DNA of 64,000 bases, taken from contig SZWC01000562.1 in NCBI GenBank assembly GCA_023375785.1, positions 94,314 to 158,313 on the forward strand, given 5' to 3'. This DNA is from Penium margaritaceum (taxonomy: Eukaryota; Streptophyta; Zygnematophyceae; Desmidiales; Peniaceae). Below the pieces are notes generated by a model. It did no database searches, was not told the DNA's origin, and saw only the letters and a list, made by a program, of their open reading frames with translations. A program made the position numbers and the translations under genes. Below are positions 10,101 to 18,179 of the stretch, piece after piece; the first letter of the stretch is position 1; each line of letters begins with the position of its first letter.

Positions 10101-12518
10101 TAGATCAAGAGGATGTGAGGTGGTGGACTCAAAGGTGGAGAAGGGAGAGCGGTGCATTTTTCCCGTGGCACAGTCAAGACAGGTGGACGTGCACAGAGGG
10201 GAGAACGTGGCAGGGTCAAGGCCATGCGCAGGCTGGAGGCAAAGAAGGCGCTGGATCGCGGTAGTGTGAATGTGATAGAGGCGGCGATGCAGGAGATCAG
10301 CATGATCGGGAGATAGAGAGGGGGCAACATGCACAAAGGCAGAGGCAGCGGAAGGTGAGGGTAGCGTGAGAGGGACACGAAACAAGCGATCACAGTGAAT
10401 GCCACACAGAACAACACGGCCAGAGGACCGGAGGGAGATGGATGCAAGACCGCGGCTGGACGAGAAGTCCATGCCCTGGTCGTCAAGGGTGGTCACTGAG
10501 AGAAGACTGACCTCGAGGTCAGGAACGTACAAGACGTCAGGGAGGTACACAGTGCCCCCGGGACCAACGAAATGGACGACACCAACACCTTGGACAGGAA
10601 GAAGCTGGCCTGAGCCAGTTCGGACAGAGCGGACAGACTGAACGGGTCCGAGGGATACGAAGGAGGAACGACAGGATGTCATGTGATGGGTGGCCCCTGA
10701 ATCAATGATCCAGAGGCCAGACGGTGCACGAGTGGAGGGCAACACCAGACAGACAGCAACAGTGCCACGAAGGGAGGAAGATGTATAACCGAGGCGTGAG
10801 GGGTACGTGTGAGATTGCCACTCTTCAATCCACGCACGATCATCAGGCATTTCCCCTTGCACACCACCAGAGGGAGAGCCACGGAGGGTAACATCAGACG
10901 CACAGGACAAAGCAAGGGGTTGGCCACCCACACTCTCACCTCCCTGAGTGCGAAGATGAAGCAGCTCGGCCAGGCGGCGCTCAAGGGTGCGCTCCTCATC
11001 GTGGCGATCAGAGGAGCGTTCAGAGGAGCGATCGAAGGAGCGGTCAGAGTAGTGGCCGTCATCACGAGTCCAGTGAGGGACAGAGTAGTGGGAGGACGGG
11101 GGCCCGTAGTAGGGCCCAGATGGTGGTGGCACCCAGCCCAAGGGACTGGATGCAACCGGTGTCTGTTGAAGAGGAGCAAGTGTGGTAGTGAGGGCTGAGG
11201 CAGATGGGGATGAGGAAGAGGATGAGACAGTCACTGCGGCAGCAGCGGAGGAGGATGTGACGCCAGTGCGCGCCCAGTGGGCACGCATGGAGGATGCAAG
11301 GCACACATCGTCACGTGGGGCATGACACTTGGGCGCAGAGTGCCCAGTAGCACCACAGTTCCAACAAGTGACATCGGCAGTAGGTGAGATAGAGTGCTTG
11401 CCCCCCCGTCCACCCCCACGCCCTCGGCCTCCATGACCGCCGCCGCGGCCGGAGCCAGAGCTACCACCCCCGTTGTGAGAGGCACCCTGAGTGGAGTGCA
11501 CAGAAGCCTGAGAGGAGGAGGCAATAGAAGAGGCAACAATGGAGGAAGGGGGTGAGGATGTAGTGACTGCTGCAATGGCGGCGCGATGCATGCGTTTGTT
11601 CTGGAGGGAGTTCCACCAGTCAATGAGACGTGCAGCAGTGAAGTCAAACAATGGGCCAATGCCCGGTGGGGCATCGGCAGGGACAGGCAAAGAGGCAAGA
11701 CGCTCTAGCTCAGCCTGGGAGACATGAAGGTAGAGATCAGACAGTTCAGGAATGAGACCAGTGACAATAGAAAGGCAGGCAAAGAGTGGACCTTGGGCAG
11801 CTTTCCCAAGGTCCCTCAGCAGGTGCAAACTGCGCGCCCAATACTCATCTACAGTCTCATCCGCCCGCATCTGCAGGGTGTTGAACTGCACGGTGAGAGC
11901 ACTCTGAGCAGCGTGTCTAGTGATGGTCTTCCGACGACGAATGAGTGCATAAGCTCCCACCGGATCAGCAGTGGTGCCTCTGATGGGATCGGCATTGTAC
12001 GTACCGATTTCATCCAGGAGGTTCTCGGGACCGGCGTTGATGAGTGCCCGTACAGCACGGGCCGCCTCCGCTGGCTGAGGGACAAACGGCGGCTTCACAG
12101 GCGAGTAGTACTCCCACAGCAATTCACCCTGAGCCCACGCGCTGAAGCGTGTCTCCCAGGAAGTGAAGGTGAGGTTTGAGGTGAAGTGAGGCGGCGGCAT
12201 TTCAAAATCCTTTTGACGTGCTGGTGGGGCAGCACCAGCAGAGACTGCTACAGTGGAGGGAGAGAAAGAGGAGGAGTTGGCTGCCCCACCCCCTGGTGGG
12301 GCTGATGAACTTGTAGACCTTGACTTGTCAGCAGGAATGGATGCAGCAAAGACTGGGATAGAGCGGAGACGCTCGAACACTAGGGCAGCTACTGAGGCGG
12401 CTAGTTCCTGTTGCGTGTCGCGTTCACGATCAAGTTCATCTTGCGCCTTTCGGCGCTCAGCTTGGGCCTCACTAAGGGCGGCCTGGAGGGCCTCTAGCTT
12501 GTCTTCCTGTCCTGGCAT
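7200..12518 (-). CDS. Element B Gag-Pol polyprotein
   Basis: 1772 codons without interruption. Residues about 5-60 are charged and coiled-coil-like. A copia-type Gag core covers about 110-310, followed by a Gly/Arg-rich stretch and the CCHC knuckle CWNCGATGHSAPKC (about 383). The protease has DSGATHHMT (about 604), and the GAG-pre-integrase motif HRRLYHIH is near 744. Integrase shows RSDRGGEF (about 871) and PQQNGVSDRWNRT (about 900). A Ser/Pro-rich linker spans about 1040-1240. RT contains the catalytic YVDDLL (about 1443), and RNase H contains CDNQSTKA (about 1693). The order is that of Ty1/copia. The start ATG at 12518 falls inside the last 25 nt of the leader ORF. It would make the virus-like particle proteins and the enzymes for reverse transcription and integration. 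Confidence 0.95.
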   Translation of the reverse strand: MPGQEDKLEALQAALSEAQAERRKAQDELDRERDTQQELAASVAALVFERLRSIPVFAASIPADKSRSTSSSAPPGGGAANSSSFSPSTVAVSAGAAPPARQKDFEMPPPHFTSNLTFTSWETRFSAWAQGELLWEYYSPVKPPFVPQPAEAARAVRALINAGPENLLDEIGTYNADPIRGTTADPVGAYALIRRRKTITRHAAQSALTVQFNTLQMRADETVDEYWARSLHLLRDLGKAAQGPLFACLSIVTGLIPELSDLYLHVSQAELERLASLPVPADAPPGIGPLFDFTAARLIDWWNSLQNKRMHRAAIAAVTTSSPPSSIVASSIASSSQASVHSTQGASHNGGGSSGSGRGGGHGGRGRGGGRGGKHSISPTADVTCWNCGATGHSAPKCHAPRDDVCLASSMRAHWARTGVTSSSAAAAVTVSSSSSSPSASALTTTLAPLQQTPVASSPLGWVPPPSGPYYGPPSSHYSVPHWTRDDGHYSDRSFDRSSERSSDRHDEERTLERRLAELLHLRTQGGESVGGQPLALSCASDVTLRGSPSGGVQGEMPDDRAWIEEWQSHTYPSRLGYTSSSLRGTVAVCLVLPSTRAPSGLWIIDSGATHHMTSCRSSFVSLGPVQSVRSVRTGSGQLLPVQGVGVVHFVGPGGTVYLPDVLYVPDLEVSLLSVTTLDDQGMDFSSSRGLASISLRSSGRVVLCGIHCDRLFRVPLTLPSPSAASAFVHVAPSLSPDHADLLHRRLYHIHTTAIQRLLCLQPAHGLDPATFSPLCTSTCLDCATGKMHRSPFSTFESTTSHPLDLVHANVMGPLPQDFLGGIGRYVLCLTDDFPRYHWVFALWHKSDVADIIESWLPQAERACQRSLRVFRSDRGGEFYGPKSRFLASRGVRLESTAPYTPQQNGVSDRWNRTLANGVCSLLSASSQSPLFAFEAMSYMTWVWNRIPHGPLPRTVTPFERWTGRRTDLWLACVWGCLAFVWVPSDQRDGKLSPRGRLCILLGVSLFSKAWRFWDPSRCRVVESRDALFFQHLFEGDAPRFGGSLAPPLRGGGGSLPSGPTLPPSVCSSVPPVSPSAHLGSPLSTSPSPASSPVSGPLDSPSTSSAPIGSPAGSSSSPTLGAVFEPLVASEPPVASELPLVSSSPSGLPCSVAPSSSARPPSIPPVSPYTRGGRLRALPSQSHPVVSGDPGLRALGLTAFGLSTASSVVHPSTALGYSLVEQEFHSAVTSSIAGYVASCFAAAGHSPLSPEPQTVQAARGATESLLWEQAMNAELDALSDHGVYELVDLPPGCKAVAAKWVYRRKLNPNNTVERYKARLTAKGFSQVPGVDFDETFAPVGRYTTARALLSLVAQHDWELEQMDVNNAFLHGKLDEEIYMVQPPGFSDGTNRVWRLRKALYGLKQSPRCWNQEITATLEEGGYKWSAVDPALFLGPPTKPLVAILVYVDDLLIASPDVASVTAAKSLLQAAYKMKDLGPACVFLGMELERDRARRVLHVHQAAYVRSLGERFAPLLTSIPTASTPMTPAGQSLLKSLDLTKLGETVDTTDYLRVIGSLMYLATTTHADVAFAVNFLSQFSQCPRERHLEAALRVVRYALSTPRVGLLFRAQPSVVVDGFTDSDWAHDCDARSRMGYIFLVGGTAISWKSGKQGCVARSTAEAEYVALGAGTCEAVWLCRLLQQLRVPIRCITLCCDNQSTKAIVENSGMHHSRTKHINVEHHFVRECIAAGIVQVAWVDTRSQRADFLTKALSRNVFKSAVHSVGLISPHEPG

Positions 12519-13777
12519 GGTGGGAGAGCTAGGGCGTCAGGAAGAGGGAGAGAAATTTGACAAGGGAGGAGAGGAAGTGAGATGAGAGAGAAGTCGGGGT
12601 GAGAGAGAGTCTCACCAGTCTGGTGACGTGGTAGTAGAGCGAAGAGGGGAGTCACCACGGCTGCTGCTGAGGAGAAAAGCACTGCCACCCACCCTGCGAC
12701 CGCCATGGTAAGGCATAGGAGGCCTGTGACCGTAGCTCCGGCAACTGTTGCAGACGCTGAAGCAACGAGAACCCCTGTGGTGACGTGTGGAGTGAGCTCC
12801 CGTGGAGCACCTGTGGGAGTCAGAACGGCAGATGCGGTGGAGGCGCGGATGGAGCCAACAACGGCTGCAGTAGCTTCAGCTGCAGATGAGGCTGCAGTTG
12901 CGACAGAAGCTGCTGCTGCAGTGACCTGATCGGCAATGTTTGCTGCTGCTGCTGCAAGCAGTGTGAGAGAGGCTGCAGCGTGGGCGTATGCGTCTGCTGC
13001 ACGCCCTACGGCCATTTGAGTGGGCGCCCTGCAAGCACGGGCAGTGGCAGCGAAGGTTGCAGCCACCCTTGCTGCTGCGTCAAGCACAGCTCCAGCCAAG
13101 CTAATGGAATCTGTATGCACGGGAGGTACAGGGATGACGCCTGGGACCTTTGGGGTTGGTGATGTCTCAGCAGAGGTAGCGGTGGCGGGAGATGGACCGG
13201 AAATGGTGTTGGCAGTAGACGCGGATGTGAAAGGTGGGGTGCCGGCTGTGGGTTGCATTGTTCGACGGCGAGGAGGGGACGGCGGCAGATCGTTCGCTGT
13301 GTAAACCTGCCGGTTGATTTCCTCCTCACGCTCAGCAGCTTCCCTCTCTAAATCACCTCGCCAGTAGTCTGAGTCGAGCATGCGAAACCAGAGGGGTGTG
13401 TCATAGTCTGGTGGTGACGGGGGGTCATAGTCCATTGGGTTCTCCCACCCGTTGTCAATGTGACGTGCAGTAGTCCGAGGAGAGTCAAGTTCCTCGTCGG
13501 GGGGTCCGTCGAGCGGCGGTGAATCCAGGATGGCGACTGTGGAGATGAAAGGGATGTGTAGAGGCACGGTGGTGTGCTGAGATGTACGGTGATACACAGA
13601 GAGCCGCGAGGGTGTGCGGGGTTTCCCGTAGAGCTTGGAGATGGGGAAGTGCCGTCTCGGAAGGCCGAGTGCAGTTGCGGACAACAACGGGGAGAGAAGA
13701 GATGGCTGAAAGAGCAGCCCAGAGAACAACTGAGGGTGGGTAGCACCAGAGAGCAGTTGGGGGCGACGGAGAGTCAC
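12494..13777 (-). CDS. Leader ORF upstream of gag (element B)
   Basis: 427 codons between PBS and gag on B's sense strand, overlapping the gag ATG by 25 nt in another frame. Residues about 95-175 are acidic and aromatic (NPMDYDPPSPPDYDTP, LWFRMLDSDYW, EREEEINRQ) and include a PPxY-like PPDY. A Pro/Thr/Ser-rich spacer follows. Then comes an Ala-rich block from about 230 (AATFAATARACRAP, GRAADAYAHAAA, LLAAAAANIADQ). The last conserved part, about 340-390, is strongly hydrophobic (VAGATVTGLLCLTMAVAGWV). The Ala-rich and hydrophobic parts align with A's leader ORF, and the LW...W...REI part aligns with a relic in I at 28005-28259. No known family is recognised. The start codon is uncertain, since upstream ATGs in the same frame cannot be ranked. 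Confidence 0.55.
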   Translation of the reverse strand: MTLRRPQLLSGATHPQLFSGLLFQPSLLSPLLSATALGLPRRHFPISKLYGKPRTPSRLSVYHRTSQHTTVPLHIPFISTVAILDSPPLDGPPDEELDSPRTTARHIDNGWENPMDYDPPSPPDYDTPLWFRMLDSDYWRGDLEREAAEREEEINRQVYTANDLPPSPPRRRTMQPTAGTPPFTSASTANTISGPSPATATSAETSPTPKVPGVIPVPPVHTDSISLAGAVLDAAARVAATFAATARACRAPTQMAVGRAADAYAHAAASLTLLAAAAANIADQVTAAAASVATAASSAAEATAAVVGSIRASTASAVLTPTGAPRELTPHVTTGVLVASASATVAGATVTGLLCLTMAVAGWVAVLFSSAAAVVTPLFALLPRHQTGETLSHPDFSLISLPLLPCQISLPLPDALALPPCQDRKTS

Positions 13778-14194
13778 GAAGAGCCCGAGAGCGGTGAGAG
13801 GGGCACTCGAGGGTGATGGGGACCCCGAGGGTCACTGCGTGCAGCCGAGAGGGACTGCTGAGAACGGAGAGCGGCTGAGAGCAGCTGCAAGAGAGGTCAG
13901 GGACCGAGAGCTGGCAAGCAGCTCAGGGCAGCGGTGACCGCGAGGAACGGGCTGGCGGGTGGTAGAGCACCCGATGATCTTGAAGAGTCGAGAGCAGCCA
14001 AGAGGGGCAGTGAGAACGGCTGCAATGGGCTACCAAGGGGTGACGGCAGCATCGTCTAACTGTGCTGCTGCTCCAGGCCGAAGAGACGGCCGGCGGTGAA
14101 GAACGTCCGCCGCGGAAATGAATGGGCCATGAGAGGCGTGGGCCGCGGGAGATCAAGGACCAGGATCGACGAGCGGTGTGGTAAGAACCTCACT
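13778..14194. other. B leader, PBS-proximal part
   Basis: Untranslated-looking leader of element B, GC-rich with short repeats of the type GAGAGCGG/CCGAGAGC. I see no conserved paired-hairpin module here, in contrast to A, D and E. Confidence 0.6.
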
Positions 14195-14206
14195 GCTCTG
14201 ATACCA
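14195..14206 (-). other. Primer-binding site of element B
   Basis: GCTCTGATACCA on the plus strand, complementary in the element's sense to the 3' end of plant tRNA-iMet, five bases from the LTR. Confidence 0.95.
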
Positions 14207-14211
14207 GTAGT

Positions 14212-14832
14212 TGCTAGGAAGTTGCTTGGTTAGACTGCGTGTGGTGCGATGGGTGAGAACAACGACGCACGATGCACGGTACACGCCATAGATGCGATAA
14301 CTTGCTTAGAGTTTTGCATCCAACCAAGATGAGAGGGACAAGGGAGCGAGAGCGAGAAGTACCGGTGAGCACTTGCTCACCACGAGCGTTGAGCTCGAGT
14401 GGGCAAGTGCCGCCACCCGGGGGTCGAGCCCGACCTCTCGGAATAACCGAGGGCGGCTACTCACCAACACACGGTCAAGACCAGCATGGTGGCCCCCTGA
14501 GGATTAGCACCCGGGAAATATGCAGCTCCCCCATCACAAGTAGGGCAAGATAATATGATGCAGGGCACGGCAATGAGAGTGTACGGCCCTAGCATCTACT
14601 GCATCACACAAAGAGTCATAGAGAATCATGTAGAGTCATGCAATGGTAACATTGGCGCTAGATAGCGCCCCTGGGTCCAGCAACAGCTTGAGGGCGTTGG
14701 CGGCTTTAGTCAGGGTGATCGCGTCAGCCATCTCCCCAGGCAGTACCATGGTCATTCAATCTGTACATGAGTGTGTGGAGAATGTGGGAGGCAAGAGGGC
14801 ATAGAGTTATGAGTGGCCAACGAACTTCAACA
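14212..14832 (-). repeat. 5' LTR of element B
   Basis: 621 bp, bounded by TGCTAGGAAG and CTTCAACA. Internal signals are a T-arm-like GGGTCGAGCCC (near 14415), a CTCGG/CCGAG hairpin just after it and a perfect GGCGCTA/TAGCGCC hairpin. The shared part differs from the 3' LTR by about 3%. Confidence 0.92.
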
Positions 14833-15332
14833 CCAATAGCTCAGCAATGCAAAGAGAAATGACAACTGACAAGTACACAACACAAATACCTATCGCTTTG
14901 CACGGCAGGTGACACACATAATTGTGACAGTTTGTCCTAAAACCGGCCCAAGACCACTATTTCGGATAGAACTCTGCTCATAGGCATCCAAACACAACAC
15001 CGTCTGAACATGAAAATGCATTATCTTGATCTTGATGCTAGAAATTGTCACATGTATAGTTCTAGCACTAGCTCGAGGATGCACAATGCCAAACATGCAA
15101 ACCGGACTCAAGAGCCTGCCCACTCAGAACAGCCTAGCGACAGCACAAAAACTGCATAGCACCCTCGCAAGCATCCGGGATGTTGTACCAGTTGTGTGGG
15201 GGCTGCTGGTGGGTGGGATCACCACTCGTCGGTGCTCTGACGCCGGCTGGGTTCACATCAAGGATCTGCACGAGCATGGACATGTCCGAGATGTCCCCCC
15301 AAGTTGTACCGACAGACAGGGACGGCTCACAT
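14833..15332 (-). repeat. L-family LTR fragment (L_a) between B and D
   Basis: Noncoding sequence that aligns with parts of 24657-25260 and 57452-57926. Shared landmarks are GTCCTAAAACCGGCCCA, GTCTGAAC and CATGCAAA...CTCA. It starts in mid-family next to B's 5' LTR and ends at D's 5' LTR, so both B and D appear to have inserted into it. Short open frames here are not conserved among the copies. Confidence 0.75.
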
Positions 15333-16186
15333 TGTTGGTTTTCGCGTATCCTCATTGTGCTCTGTTGTGTCCTCCTGCCTTGTGTACATCGGCGTGCAGA
15401 TGATTGACGGCGAGATTGAACGTTGCTCGAGTGTCGTCCGGTGGAGCTGACGTATGCTGAAGCTTACTCGCAGTTCGCTGGAGCCTCCTCTCCACGGCGA
15501 CGTGCCTAGCTCCATCGACAGGCCTCCTCTACGGTCGGGCCGCCGGCGGTCACTGCCACCGCAGATGCTGTCTGCATGCGTCAGGCGCTGGATCTCACTG
15601 TATCGTTGCGTCTGTAGTGTCATGCTTTGCCTAGGGTCTGCATCTTGTGTTTGCGTGGCACTGTTTGGCATCATGGACCATCGTAGGCACTACCTAGGTT
15701 CAGGCAGCCATAACTCTTTGATGTTGTTTTTCTAGCTAATTTCGATTGCACGACTACGTTTGCAGCGTCGGCTTTTTGGTATGGTCCAGTTTTTAGGCGA
15801 AACGGACGACGCCCAGGTTTTGGGCTGTCGGCCGTCTTGCAGGGCTCACCGAGAAAACCCTGCCTGCCAGAAAATAGGTCTAAGACTATTTTCTGATTGG
15901 CTGGTTAAATGAGTAACAAGTTCTACAGAGCTGGGGGGGAGCTAGAACTTGGAGGGGTCTCCCATTGTTGCTCATTCCTTATTCCTAATCAGTCACTTTC
16001 AGTTTTTCGCTGCTTTCTAGGCGCAAACACTGGCGCGCGCATTTCTAAGTCACAAACCCAGAGCATCCAGACTTAGACTCTAGAGCAACATACTAAGGGG
16101 AAAGCAGACTTAAGCAACGAGCGTGGAAGCCCGCACGCTGCATCATCAACGTTGCTGCCCCAACCTGCTACCCAGCTTTTCCTTTT
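15333..16186 (+). repeat. 5' LTR of element D
   Basis: Starts TGTTGGTTTTCGCG and ends in a T-rich run next to the PBS. It contains inverted repeats GCCCA/TGGGC, CAGGG/CCCTG and AAAATAG/CTATTTT in its middle. The exact 3' end is ambiguous by a few bases. Confidence 0.88.
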
Positions 16187-16198
16187 TGGTATCAAAGC
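16187..16198 (+). other. Primer-binding site of element D
   Basis: TGGTATCAAAGC, one mismatch from the tRNA-iMet 3'-end complement TGGTATCAGAGC, immediately after the LTR. Confidence 0.85.
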
Positions 16199-16282
16199 CA
16201 GAGCGTAGGAGCAGCAGCAGAAGACTGGTGTGCAGGTGCCAGACAACACTGGTGGACCCCCATACGTGCCAATGCAGGGGAA

Positions 16283-16390
16283 ATGCTATCGGATTTCTTC
16301 CGGCGGCATTGACCCGCCTTGTGGCAGCGTCAGAATTTTTCCCACGGCCACTGGGCCAGGGGAAATGCTGCTGGATTTCTTCCGGCAGCA
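16283..16390 (+). other. Paired-hairpin module in D leader
   Basis: Hairpin arms TTTCCC/GGGAAA with GGCC/GGCC (16338-16365) are followed by arms TGCTGC/GCAGCA (16366-16390). A partial upstream copy has arms ATGC/GCAT and CGGA/TCCG (16283-16309). Same order and sense orientation as in A and E, with different bases but preserved pairing. It lies 95-200 nt downstream of the PBS. Confidence 0.78.
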
Positions 16391-16439
16391 CTGACCCCCA
16401 CGTGTGACGCGAGGAGGTGAGCAGTAGGCCGCGTCAGAC

Positions 16440-17690
16440 ACTTGCGTGCGTCGAAGCCTGTGGCAACGTCAACCAGGTGGAGTAACTGGCACCAGCGAGC
16501 AGTGGTAGTACCCTACAGTAGCAACATCGGTAGACAACAGCAACAAGCAGTGGCAGTAGTAGCCAGTAGCAACTGCGTGCAGCAGCAGCAACCGGTAGCA
16601 GCAGCAGCTTGCAACAACTCGCAACAGTAGTAGCAGCTGGCAACAGCAGGAGCTCGCAGCAGCTCGCAACAGTAGCAGGAGCCCGTAGCAGCAATAGTAG
16701 CTCGCAGCGTGCAGCAGCAGCAATAGTAGCTCGCAGCGTGCAGCAGCAGCAATAGCGGCAGCGAGCAGAAGCAACAGCACCAAGCTGCAGCAGTCATAGC
16801 AGCAAGCAGCAACTGCAGCAATAATAGCAGGAACTACAATAGTAGTTGGAGCAGTAGTAGCAGCAATAGTAGCAATAGCAGTTGTTGCCACAACAGCTGC
16901 AACAGTAGCAGCAGCAGCAGCAAGTGCAATAGCAGCTGTAGCATCAGCTATTGCAATAGCAGTTGCAACAGTAGGAGTAGTAGTAGTAGCAGTCGTAGCA
17001 GCAGCAAAGGCAACAGCACCAGCAACAGTAGGAACAACACCGACAAGCAACGGCAGCGGTAGCAACAGCAGCGGTGGCGGCATCAGCAACAACTGTTGTA
17101 CTTGTGCAACATCGGCCCCAACAACGGCCACTACTGACGTCAAGATCGAGCCGTTGACGTCACTACTGACATCATCAACAAACAAAAAAGGGGGGAAGGG
17201 GAGAAAGAAACTCTATGGCAGCAGCAGTAGCAGATAATGCGGCAATAGCTGCTGATGCCAGCCGGCCAAGGCTGATGTCACTACTGACATCAGTAGCGCC
17301 AAAAAAAAACAAAAAAAAACAACGAGACCAAAACCCATGGCTAATAGCCCCAGTGGGGAGGGGTCCTCCTCCATTCGAGAGACCCCCAGGGGGTTCCCCC
17401 CCTCTTCTTGTAGTAGCTGCAATAGCTGCAGCAGCACCAGCAGCAACAACAATAGCAGCAGCATGAATAGTAGCAGCAACAGCTGCAATAGTAGCAATAG
17501 TAGCTACAACAGTAGTAGCAGCAGGAGTAACAACGGTCGTAGCAACAGCAACAGTAGCAATAGCAATAGTAGGAGCAGCAGCATTAGCAGTAGTAGTAGC
17601 AACAATAGCAGCAACCCACAGGCGTCGTCCTTGGAACCTCTTACCACCTCAGCAATAGCTCGCCGCCCTGACGCAGCAGCTTGCAACACT
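16440..17690 (+). repeat. CAG/GCA-rich leader tract of D
   Basis: Dominated by AGCAGCAG, GCAACAG and AGCAATAGTAG units, broken by a more complex stretch at 17100-17400. One sense frame reads Ala/Val-rich (near 16900-17050: IAIAVATVGVVVVAVVAAA), echoing the Ala-rich leader ORF of A and B. Antisense Leu- and Ala-rich frames are artefacts of the repeat. Confidence 0.85.
17135..17292 (+). promoter_or_regulatory. Cluster of TGACRTCA palindromes in D leader
   Basis: Five CRE-like octamers in 158 bp: TGACGTCA at 17135 and 17155, TGACATCA at 17167 and 17285, and its complement TGATGTCA at 17273. TGACGTCA is a classical bZIP recognition core. A matching cluster occurs at 26603-26651 in another leader. 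Binding is an inference. Confidence 0.45.
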
Positions 17691-17694
17691 ACCC

Positions 17695-18148
17695 TACTGA
17701 TCTTGATATTCGATTAAAAACAATTTTTTTGGTCCTTCTGGCTCAACAATTTTTTTTCATCGAATTTAATAGGCACCACCTAAATGATTACTTTCCTGAC
17801 TCGGGTACACAAATTTCATCGAAATCCAAAAAATTGCCTGAAAAAAATATCGACGCGATCTCACCTCCGGTCATGTCTTCAGGTTTTGACGCGGAAATCA
17901 TGTTTTCGCGTCAGATCTATCAGTCTGACGCTGCCAGCCGTGTCAGGCAAGCCACGTCAGACTGACGCGCTCTCGAAAACCGGTCATCGGCGACGGTCGA
18001 GACCGGTCGTCGTCGATTTTAAGGATCATGCTTTTTAATTCAACGAATTCCAAGGTACCACCTAAATGATTGTTTTCTCAAAACCCGTGCTCGAAAATAA
18101 AGATTCCCTAAATTATGGATTTGAAAAAAATGAATATCAAGATCAGTA
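17695..18148. mobile_element. MITE-like DNA transposon relic in D leader
   Basis: 454-bp AT-rich block with terminal inverted repeats TACTGATCTTGATATTC (17695-17711) and its exact complement (18132-18148). If the outer TA is the target duplication, the TIR is CTGATCTTGATATTC, as expected of a Tc1/mariner (Stowaway-like) element. It holds an internal direct repeat around ACCACCTAAATGATT (near 17775 and 18057) and no transposase. Base composition differs sharply from the GC-rich leader around it. Confidence 0.7.
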
Positions 18149-18179
18149 CGGTATAGCCACTGGCTTCACAGACTGCCAC

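Larger units (their letters stand above)
6699..14832 (-). mobile_element. Element B: Ty1/copia LTR retrotransposon with whole gag-pol
   Basis: Minus-strand element with 5' LTR 14212-14832, PBS 14195-14206, leader with an extra ORF, a single open gag-pol (12518-7200), PPT 7116-7122 and the internal part of its 3' LTR (6699-7115). The outer part of that LTR is displaced to the left of inserted element A. The two LTRs differ at about 14 sites over some 420 shared bases, all in the half away from the PPT-side end. B itself sits in an L-family LTR (14833-15332). Apart from the split LTR it looks whole. Confidence 0.93.

Noticed and set aside
12494-13777. Retroviral envelope gene
   Set aside because: The hydrophobic ORF lies upstream of gag, has no visible signal peptide, cleavage site or cysteine pattern, and envelope genes lie downstream of pol.
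15026-15407. Small plus-strand frames in the L_a fragment
   Set aside because: Not kept in L_b or L_d, and they cross from the L repeat into D's LTR.
16469-17689. Long antisense Leu/Ala/Val-rich frames in the D leader, looking like membrane proteins
   Set aside because: They arise from CAG/GCA repeats read on the antisense strand. No conserved non-repeat residues, and the element is on the plus strand.
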